Source: Verrucomicrobiota bacterium
GTDB lineage: Bacteria > Verrucomicrobiota > Verrucomicrobiia > Limisphaerales > UBA1096
Reading direction: 5' to 3'
DNA: 5,056 bases
Assembly: GCA_015658765.1 (NCBI GenBank)
Contig: DQOE01000198.1
Coordinates: forward strand, 1 to 5,056
Every line of letters starts with the position of its first letter. Positions within the stretch are counted from its first letter, which is position 1. Made by a program: the position numbers and the translations under genes. Positions 1-4,222 of this stretch are shown one piece after another. The notes below the pieces were generated by a model that worked only from the letters and a program-made list of their open reading frames with translations, was not told the origin of the DNA and ran no database searches.

Positions 1-857
1 ACGGCATTCCCGGCATCCAGGGCATCGACACCCGGGCGCTGACCAAAAAGCTGCGTGTCCGCGGCGCGATGAACGGCTATCTCACGACCGAGAGCAACGC
101 CACCGCCGAGAGCGCCTTGGCCAAGGCGAAGGAGTGGCACGGCTTGGTCGGCGTCGATTACGTGAAGGAGGTCACGCACGAGTCGGCATTTGCGTGGGAC
201 GAAAACGACGAGTTGAGCCCGGCATTTCGGCTGCCCAAGGGGCCGGGCGAGCTCGACGGCCGCAGCCAGCGCGACCCCATGCCGGCGGCGGACATCCCGA
301 TTGTTGCCTACGATTTCGGCGTCAAGTACAACATCCTGCGCAAGCTGCGGCAGACTGGTTTTGCGGTGACGGTGGTGCCGGCGGACACCCCGGCGGCGGA
401 GGCGCTCAAGCGTAATCCGGCCGGCATTTTCCTCTCAAACGGTCCCGGTGACCCGGCGGCGGTGACGTATGCGGCGGAAGCGGTTGCGGCGTTGCTAAAG
501 AAGGGACTGCCGATTTTTGGCATCTGCCTTGGACACCAAATTCTGAGCTTGGCCATGGGCGGCAAGACGAGCAAATTGAAGTTCGGCCATCGCGGCGCAA
601 ACCAGCCGGTGAAGGATTTCGAGAGTGGCCGGGTGGAGATCACGTCGCAAAACCACGGCTTCACGGTGGAAACCGACTCGCTGCCAAGCGACGTGGCGGT
701 GAACCGTATCAACCTCAACGACCAGACGGTCGAGGGGTTGCGGCACAAGACCAAGCCGGTCTTCTGCGTGCAGTATCATCCGGAGGCGTCGCCGGGGCCG
801 CACGACTCGAGCGGCATGTTCGGCGAGTTCCGCCAATTGATCGAGAAGCACGGCTGA
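1..857 (+). CDS. carA: Carbamoyl-phosphate synthase small (glutaminase) subunit, 5' truncated by the window
   Basis: CarA hydrolyses glutamine and channels the ammonia to CarB, which makes carbamoyl phosphate for pyrimidine and arginine synthesis in the cytoplasm. The frame is open from position 3 to the TGA at 855-857, giving 284 visible codons. The E. coli protein has about 382 residues, so roughly 100 N-terminal residues lie outside. The ATG at 69 is internal, because the codons before it already read [12 protein letters not shown], matching the end of the CarA N-terminal domain. Counting from that Met, the class I glutamine amidotransferase domain runs from about 76 to 260. It shows SNGPGDPA (123-130), the nucleophile Cys153 in GICLGHQ (nt 525-527), and His237/Glu239 in QYHPEA. 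The Cys-to-His spacing of 84 equals that of E. coli Cys269/His353, so the triad is complete and the subunit should be active. Whether carB follows elsewhere cannot be seen; nothing follows on this strand. The identification is very secure. Confidence 0.97.
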   Translation, partial: GIPGIQGIDTRALTKKLRVRGAMNGYLTTESNATAESALAKAKEWHGLVGVDYVKEVTHESAFAWDENDELSPAFRLPKGPGELDGRSQRDPMPAADIPIVAYDFGVKYNILRKLRQTGFAVTVVPADTPAAEALKRNPAGIFLSNGPGDPAAVTYAAEAVAALLKKGLPIFGICLGHQILSLAMGGKTSKLKFGHRGANQPVKDFESGRVEITSQNHGFTVETDSLPSDVAVNRINLNDQTVEGLRHKTKPVFCVQYHPEASPGPHDSSGMFGEFRQLIEKHG

Positions 858-862
858 TTTGG

Positions 863-888
863 TCAAGCGCTGGGCCAAGCGCGCTTGA
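863..888. repeat. Inverted repeat just downstream of carA
   Basis: TCAAGCGC (863-870) and GCGCTTGA (881-888) form a perfect 8-bp stem around a 10-nt loop, starting 5 nt after the carA stop. No T-run follows on either strand, so it is not an intrinsic terminator by itself. It could protect the 3' end of the carA mRNA or act together with the terminator that follows. The pairing is seen directly; the role is inferred. Confidence 0.5.
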
Positions 889-906
889 AACTTCCCCCGT
901 GAACAC

Positions 907-938
907 AAAAAAAGCAGGACGGTGTGTCCTGCTTTTTT
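907..938. terminator. Bidirectional Rho-independent terminator shared by carA and the minus-strand cluster
   Basis: A7 (907-913), GCAGGAC (914-920), the loop GGTGT (921-925), GTCCTGC (926-932) and T6 (933-938) make a 7-bp GC-rich stem. Six further A-T pairs can extend it. Read on the plus strand it ends in T6, as a carA terminator should; read on the minus strand it ends in T7, as a terminator for the lipoprotein gene that stops at 954. Sitting between convergent stops 96 nt apart, it most likely ends transcription from both sides. Confidence 0.92.
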
Positions 939-953
939 CGAAATTGGTTGGCT

Positions 954-1463
954 TTATTTTTCGATTCTACGAAATCTCCCCGGGTTGATGAACAGCTTCT
1001 TGTTCCCCTTGTGTTTCAGAAAAGACAGCGTCAGTGCTTCAGTCGTTTTCAGGTCATCATTCACCAATTCAGTGTTCAATATTTTGATTTCGAGTTCAGC
1101 ACCCGCCAGTCGATGCGAGACAACATGAAAAAGATCCTTCTCATCTTTCTCCGGAGGGCCATTGTCCGTTCCGATGGCCTGAAGCTGAACACACGGCACT
1201 CCCCCGATCTTGATGGGATATCCCCGAAAGTACGATCCGTCTTTCCCGACGGGATAATGGATCAAGTACTCGGTGCCTGAGTACTTCAGGATCATCATCC
1301 GTTCATTTTGCTTCGGCTCCTCTCCTTTATCCGGAATCGCCTCCCACAGGCCAAGCACTGCTGAGTCGACCGCAATGTTGTGTTCCTTTGTCAGCGGGGA
1401 TTCGTATTCGCAACCGGTAATTAGCAAAACGGCTACGGTTAACAACGCCAGTTTACACTTCAT
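954..1463 (-). CDS. Small predicted lipoprotein of unknown function
   Basis: This is a 169-residue protein with a lipoprotein signal peptide: basic start MKCK, hydrophobic stretch LALLTVAVLLITG (5-17) and a lipobox ITGC with Cys18 as the predicted lipidated residue. The residue after the Cys is Glu, not Asp, so in an E. coli-like Lol system it would not be retained in the inner membrane. The mature part of about 152 residues has alternating hydrophobic and polar stretches, as in LGLWEAI, MMILKYSG and YLIHYPV, suggesting a small beta-rich domain. The opening CEYESPLT followed by LGLWE resembles small uncharacterised lipoproteins I recall from Verrucomicrobiota, but I could not search for them. 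The ATG is backed by a good Shine-Dalgarno sequence. The gene lies 41 nt after rplI on the same strand with no terminator between, so it is probably the last cistron. A hand count over 961-1440 gives about 50% GC, clearly below its neighbours, which fits a less constrained or acquired gene. No function is assigned. Confidence 0.85.
   Translation of the reverse strand: MKCKLALLTVAVLLITGCEYESPLTKEHNIAVDSAVLGLWEAIPDKGEEPKQNERMMILKYSGTEYLIHYPVGKDGSYFRGYPIKIGGVPCVQLQAIGTDNGPPEKDEKDLFHVVSHRLAGAELEIKILNTELVNDDLKTTEALTLSFLKHKGNKKLFINPGRFRRIEK
1264..1286. repeat. 8-bp inverted repeat inside the lipoprotein gene
   Basis: AAGTACTC (1264-1271) and GAGTACTT (1279-1286) pair perfectly around the 7-nt loop GGTGCCT. 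The repeat lies in codons for LKYSGTEYL of the lipoprotein. No T-run follows on either strand. It may form a stem in the mRNA or be a coincidence of the two Tyr codons. Confidence 0.4.
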
Positions 1464-1468
1464 TCCGA

Positions 1469-1476
1469 CCCCCTTT
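1469..1476 (-). promoter_or_regulatory. Shine-Dalgarno site of the lipoprotein gene
   Basis: On the minus strand AAAGGGGG ends 5 nt before the ATG. It is the most purine-rich ribosome-binding site in the cluster and fixes the start at 1463. It suggests that this last cistron is translated independently of rplI. Confidence 0.65.
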
Positions 1477-1504
1477 CTTCGAGGCTCATGGGTTGGGGCT
1501 TGGA

Positions 1505-2014
1505 TTACGCCTTGGCCGGGGCTTCTTCCAGGGCTTTGGGTTCTGGCTCCGGAATCGGGTTGGTGCTTTCTACGCGAACCTTGAGGGTGGTGCTAACCTC
1601 GGTGTGCAGCCGTAACTCGACCTCGTGGTCGCCAATCGTGCGGATCGGCTCCTCGAGATGAACCTTGCGGCGGTCGATCTTTATCTCGAACTGCTCGTCG
1701 AGTTGCTCAATGATGTTCGCAGGGGTGACTGACCCGTACATTTTGCCGGTGTCGCCGGTCTTGACCTTCAGGTGCAAAATCAGGTGCTTGAAACTTGCGG
1801 ACAGTTCCTTCGCGTCCTTGGCCTCGCGGATTTCACGGGATCGGCGCTGCTTGCGAAGGGCCTCAAGGCGGCGTTCGTTGCCCTCGGTCAACGGAATGGC
1901 CAGCCCTTGGGGCAGGAGATAGTTGCGGGCGTAGCCGGTGGCCACGTTGACCTGGTCGGATTCCCCGCCCAGACCATCCACATTCTTGATTAAAATAACG
2001 TCAGTCTTAGCCAT
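1505..2014 (-). CDS. rplI: Large-subunit ribosomal protein bL9
   Basis: bL9 binds domain V of 23S rRNA near the base of the L1 stalk and helps maintain reading-frame fidelity. The 169-residue product has the N-terminal RNA-binding domain (about 4-50) with the family signature GLGGESDQVNVATGYARNYL and PQGLAIPLT. A charged connecting helix follows (about 45-78, NERRLEALRKQRR...), then the C-terminal domain (about 79-150) with GKMYGSVT (90-97) and HEVELRLHTEV (130-140). The usual length is about 148-150, so residues 151-169 are an extra Pro/Glu/Ala tail (PEPEPKALEEAPAKA). The leader has only a weak AAGTGA-like ribosome-binding site, but the ATG fits the usual bL9 start closely. It follows ssb by 29 nt, where many bacteria would have rpsR between them. 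The family is certain; the tail's role is unknown. Confidence 0.97.
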   Translation of the reverse strand: MAKTDVILIKNVDGLGGESDQVNVATGYARNYLLPQGLAIPLTEGNERRLEALRKQRRSREIREAKDAKELSASFKHLILHLKVKTGDTGKMYGSVTPANIIEQLDEQFEIKIDRRKVHLEEPIRTIGDHEVELRLHTEVSTTLKVRVESTNPIPEPEPKALEEAPAKA

Positions 2015-2043
2015 GATTCACTTGGTTTGTTTAAAGGTTATGT

Positions 2044-2487
2044 TCAGAACGGGACATCGTCGTCCCCGGGGCCGTCAACGGGCGGGCCATCAGCGGGTTG
2101 GGATGGCGGCGGTGGGGCGGATTGCTGCGGGGCAGGGGATCCTTCATCACCCTGGCTGCCGCCAATGAACTCGAAGCGATCCAGCACAACGCCTAATTTG
2201 CTGCGTTTTTGACCGGTGTTTTTGTCATCCCATTGGTCAAACTTCAATCTGCCCTCGATGTGGATCCCTTTTCCCTTCTGGAAATATTGCCCGATCACTT
2301 CGGCTTGTTTGCCGAAAGCTGTGATATCGATGAACGTGACTTCCTCTTTTTGGTTCCCGTCCTGATCTTTCCAGCGCCGGTTTGTTGCAATGCCGAAACC
2401 TGCGATAGCGGTTCCACTGGGCGTGTAGCGCAGTTCGGGGTCCCGGGTCAGGTTGCCCATCAGGATGACTTTATTGAAGCTTGCCAT
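2044..2487 (-). CDS. ssb: Single-stranded DNA-binding protein
   Basis: SSB coats single-stranded DNA in replication, recombination and repair, and recruits partners through its C-terminal tip. The 147-residue product opens with FNKVILMGNLTRDPELRYTPSG, the typical start of the OB fold, which covers about 1-108. It includes the aromatic residues Trp40, Phe59 (in AFGKQAE) and Trp86 at positions usually involved in DNA stacking. A Gly/Pro/Gln-rich linker (about 109-140) has a PPPP run, and the protein ends in the acidic tip GDDDVPF, the equivalent of E. coli DDDIPF. It is complete and typical in length. The leader shows no clear Shine-Dalgarno sequence. It lies 40 nt after rpsF and 29 nt before rplI, the usual rpsF-ssb pairing, which suggests co-transcription with ribosomal protein genes. 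Confidence 0.97.
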   Translation of the reverse strand: MASFNKVILMGNLTRDPELRYTPSGTAIAGFGIATNRRWKDQDGNQKEEVTFIDITAFGKQAEVIGQYFQKGKGIHIEGRLKFDQWDDKNTGQKRSKLGVVLDRFEFIGGSQGDEGSPAPQQSAPPPPSQPADGPPVDGPGDDDVPF

Positions 2488-2527
2488 GACTTGAGTCTAG
2501 CGCAATAGGGGTGGGGGTCAATCCGCT

Positions 2528-2815
2528 TTAGCCCGGACACGTGATGAAAACGCGGAAGACATCCTTGATTTTCAGCAGGCGCTTTTTCAGGTCGTTGGTC
2601 GCGGCGGGGTCGCCCTCAAACGAGACCTCGAGGTAGAAGCCGTCCGGGTTCTTACGGTTGGCCACCCGGGCAAAATCCTTCTGGCCGACTGCGTTGAATT
2701 CGCCGGTTTTTCCGCCGGCCGTGTCTATCTCGGCCGAGATGAGGTTTTGCAGTTCCTCGACGGTGCTTTCACGTCCTGTTTCCTTCAGGATGATCGTCCC
2801 TTCGTATTTCGTCAT
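2528..2815 (-). CDS. rpsF: Small-subunit ribosomal protein bS6
   Basis: bS6 binds 16S rRNA of the platform together with bS18. The 95-residue protein starts MTKYEGTIIL, the first strand of the ferredoxin-like fold, followed by helix STVEELQNLISAEI (17-30), the strand region GQKDFARVANRKN (44-56), GFYLEVSFEGDP (59-70) and a second helix to KIKDVFRVFI (82-91). It is shorter than the E. coli protein (about 131) and lacks its acidic tail; compact forms are common in other phyla. The family match is moderate by residue, but placement directly before ssb and rplI supports it. The start lies inside the end of pth, overlapping by 47 nt, with an A-rich leader (AAAAAAAGACAG) in place of a clear Shine-Dalgarno sequence. 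Translation is therefore probably coupled to pth. An earlier start is unlikely because the KYE strand normally begins two to four residues from the N-terminus. Confidence 0.93.
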   Translation of the reverse strand: MTKYEGTIILKETGRESTVEELQNLISAEIDTAGGKTGEFNAVGQKDFARVANRKNPDGFYLEVSFEGDPAATNDLKKRLLKIKDVFRVFITCPG

Positions 2816-3413
2816 CTGTCTTTTTTTCTGTTGGGGCGTAGTCCCCGTTGTATTCGTTCATTGCCTGGCCGATGCCTTGCAGCACCCAGCAGGCAAGCTG
2901 GTCTGCCGCGGTTTCCAGGACTTTTTCCAGCAGCCCGGTCTCCGAGTCGGCAAATTTGCCGAGCACGAAGCCGGATACATCCCGGTTCGGTTCCGGCCGG
3001 CCAATCCCCAGCCGCAGCCGGGGAAAATCGTCTTTCCCGAGCAATCCCTGTATGGAGTCCAAGCCCCGATGGCCGCCTGTCCCTCCGCCCGGCCGCATGC
3101 GGACGGCCCCGAGGGGCAGGTCGAGATCATCGACCACCACCATGACCCGCCCGTTGGGGATCTGGTAGTACTGGGCCAAGGGCGCCACGGATTGACCGCT
3201 CAAGTTCATGTAGCCCTGTGGCTTGCTTAAAAAGACGGTGTTGCCGTCCTGCCTGCCCTTGGCCAAGCGGGCGGTGAACTTTTTGCTCGCTTCCCACTCT
3301 ACACCCAAGCGCTTGGCCAAGCGGTTGAGCACCATGAACCCGACATTATGCCGGGTGGCGGCGTAATCCTTTCCGGGATTGCCCAAACCCACGATCAGGA
3401 ATGTCTCTTCCAT
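2769..3413 (-). CDS. pth: Peptidyl-tRNA hydrolase
   Basis: Pth cleaves the ester bond of peptidyl-tRNAs dropped by ribosomes, recycling tRNA. The 214-residue protein has LIVGLGNPG (6-14), catalytic His22 in TRHNVG, KPQGYMNLSG with Asn70 (64-73), VVVDDLDLP with Asp95/Asp96 (92-100), and GGGTGGHRGLDSI (109-121). The Asn of E. coli HNGL (Asn114) is replaced here by Arg116, next to His115. The conserved fold ends near AMNEYNG (184-190). The remaining 24 residues are a charged tail, most of it encoded where the gene overlaps rpsF. The tail contains an A7 run, and a -1 shift there would end the protein after 200 residues, nearer the usual 190-200. The ATG is supported by GAGAAGG 7 nt upstream. The gene follows rplY by 62 nt, the order seen in many bacteria. 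The assignment is secure; the true C-terminus is uncertain. Confidence 0.96.
   Translation of the reverse strand: MEETFLIVGLGNPGKDYAATRHNVGFMVLNRLAKRLGVEWEASKKFTARLAKGRQDGNTVFLSKPQGYMNLSGQSVAPLAQYYQIPNGRVMVVVDDLDLPLGAVRMRPGGGTGGHRGLDSIQGLLGKDDFPRLRLGIGRPEPNRDVSGFVLGKFADSETGLLEKVLETAADQLACWVLQGIGQAMNEYNGDYAPTEKKTDDEIRRDDHPEGNRT
2820..2826 (-). other. In-phase slippery heptamer A AAA AAG near the end of pth
   Basis: Minus-strand codons GAA AAA AAG of pth (E196-K197-K198) contain A AAA AAG in the phase needed for -1 frameshifting, the same heptamer used in E. coli dnaX. After a -1 shift the frame reads GAC AGA TGA, and that TGA (2812-2814) overlaps the rpsF ATG (2813-2815) as ATGA. I see no strong downstream stem-loop, so efficient programmed shifting is not shown. 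An assembly error in the homopolymer would give the same pattern. Confidence 0.5.
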
Positions 3414-3420
3414 GCGTGGG

Positions 3421-3427
3421 CCTTCTC
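3421..3427 (-). promoter_or_regulatory. Shine-Dalgarno site of pth
   Basis: GAGAAGG on the minus strand lies 7 nt before the pth ATG. It is one of only two clear ribosome-binding sites in the minus-strand cluster, and it fixes the pth start. Confidence 0.65.
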
Positions 3428-3434
3428 AAAGAAC

Positions 3435-3466
3435 ACGACGCCTCAGCCCGTTGGGCGGATCGTCGT
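3435..3466. promoter_or_regulatory. Stem-loop in the rplY-pth intergenic gap
   Basis: On the minus strand ACGACG pairs with CGTCGT (plus-strand 3461-3466 and 3435-3440). Inside it GCCC pairs with GGGC around a 3-nt loop, with a 4/5-nt internal loop between the two stems. It fills half of the 62-nt gap and ends 7 nt before the pth Shine-Dalgarno site. No U-run follows, so full termination is unlikely. Partial attenuation, RNA processing, or protection of the upstream rplY message is possible. The pairing is seen; the role is inferred. Confidence 0.4.
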
Positions 3467-3475
3467 TTGAAATTT

Positions 3476-4192
3476 TCAACCTTCCTTCTTTTCCTCGCCA
3501 GCAGCGGCATCCGCGGAGGCAGCTTCCTTGGCGCCCTCTTCCGTAGTGGCTTCGCCCTCACCCTCGCCCTCGCCTGCTGCAGCTGCGGCTTCGGCTGCTG
3601 CTTCGGCTGCTGCCGCATCTTCTTCCTCGGCCTTGGCCATCATGCGTGAGGTGATCACTCCGACCGCCTGAGCCTTCGCCTGGCCGATGGCGACGATGCC
3701 CTTGGGCAAAACAAGTTCCTCCAAGTGGATCGATTGGCCAACCTCCAGATGGCTGATGTCAGGCTCGATACATTCCGGGATGTCAGCCGGTTTGCCCTTA
3801 AGCGTGATCGTGTGCATCGGGATCTGCAAGACGCCTCCCAATTGCACGCCTACAGCCGTTCCGATAGGCCGCAGCGGGACTTGGGCAGTGACGACACTGT
3901 CCTTGGTCAAGCGCTTGAAATCGACGTGAATGAAGTGGTTCGTCAGGGGATTTTTCTGCGTTTCCTGAACCAGGGCCATGCTCTTTTTGCCGTTAATATC
4001 CAGTTCCACCAGGAAATTCTTGGCCACGGTGGACTTTACGGCCTTTTCAAACTGCTTGGCTTCGAGCTCGACGGTTTCCGGTTCGCCATTGCCATAGACG
4101 ACACCGGGCAAAGAGCCGGCGTTGCGGAGTTTTTTGCTGCCGATGGTCTTGGTCAACACACGCGGACTGGCCGCCAATGAGATTGCTTTCAT
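3476..4192 (-). CDS. rplY: Large-subunit ribosomal protein bL25, CTC/TL5 type
   Basis: bL25 of the CTC/TL5 type binds 5S rRNA in the central protuberance. The 238-residue product has the N-terminal L25 domain (about 4-93; KLRNAGSLPGVVYG at 21-34, NHFIHVDFKRL at 85-95) and the C-terminal beta domain of the long form (about 100-185; VPLRPIGTAVGVQLGG at 105-120, IEPDISHLEVGQSI at 142-155). Residues about 187-238 are a low-complexity tail rich in Ala and Glu with a GEGEGEGE run, probably disordered and acidic. E. coli RplY has only the first domain (94 residues). The gene follows prs by 30 nt and precedes pth, the common prs-ctc-pth order. Its leader is strikingly AT-rich with no Shine-Dalgarno sequence at normal distance; GGGGAG lies about 16 nt before the ATG. 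The family assignment is certain. Confidence 0.97.
   Translation of the reverse strand: MKAISLAASPRVLTKTIGSKKLRNAGSLPGVVYGNGEPETVELEAKQFEKAVKSTVAKNFLVELDINGKKSMALVQETQKNPLTNHFIHVDFKRLTKDSVVTAQVPLRPIGTAVGVQLGGVLQIPMHTITLKGKPADIPECIEPDISHLEVGQSIHLEELVLPKGIVAIGQAKAQAVGVITSRMMAKAEEEDAAAAEAAAEAAAAAGEGEGEGEATTEEGAKEAASADAAAGEEKKEG
3555..3612. repeat. Short tandem repeats in the rplY tail
   Basis: Three 6-nt units (CCCTCA, CCCTCG, CCCTCG; 3555-3572) encode the Gly-Glu run. Two identical 12-nt units CTTCGGCTGCTG (3589-3600 and 3601-3612) encode the Ala/Glu stretch on the minus strand. All are in frame, so copy-number change by replication slippage would lengthen or shorten the tail without breaking the gene. 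Confidence 0.7.
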
Positions 4193-4222
4193 TTTATTAA
4201 ATAACTTGCTCCCCGAGGGTGC
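4193..4222 (-). promoter_or_regulatory. AT-rich leader of rplY without a standard Shine-Dalgarno site
   Basis: The 30-nt prs-rplY gap reads, just before the ATG, AGTTATTTAATAAA on the minus strand, far richer in A and T than its surroundings. A GGGGAG element sits about 16 nt upstream of the ATG, too far for usual pairing. An unstructured AT-rich site could load ribosomes through protein bS1, or the gene may rely on coupling to prs. A TATTTAAT string there is too close to the ATG to be a convincing -10 box. Confidence 0.35.

Noticed and set aside
69..71. ATG at 69 as the carA start
   Set aside because: In-frame codons before it from position 3 encode conserved CarA sequence ([12 protein letters not shown]).
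495..908. Minus-strand open frame (137 codons) opposite carA
   Set aside because: It is antisense to the catalytic part of carA with no family resemblance, and it crosses into the terminator region.
1464..1504. Terminator or promoter between rplI and the lipoprotein gene
   Set aside because: The 41-nt gap has no stem followed by a T-run and no recognisable -35/-10 pair; only the ribosome-binding site can be supported.
2816..2860. bS6:bS18-binding autoregulatory leader before rpsF
   Set aside because: The region is pth coding sequence. The only pairing I see is a 4-bp GGGG/CCCC stem, with no convincing bS6:bS18 leader motif.
2658..3230. Long plus-strand open frame (190 codons) opposite rpsF and pth
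   Set aside because: It lies antisense to two well-identified genes, has no recognisable domain and is Pro/Arg/Ser-rich as expected of a shadow frame in GC-rich DNA.
3306..3917. Repeated 10-nt palindrome CAAGCGCTTG (3306-3315 and 3908-3917)
   Set aside because: Both copies encode Lys-Arg-Leu with the same codons in different proteins, and two copies do not make a site family.
3725..4180. Plus-strand open frame (151 codons) opposite rplY
   Set aside because: It mirrors the conserved bL25 coding sequence and has no motif of its own.
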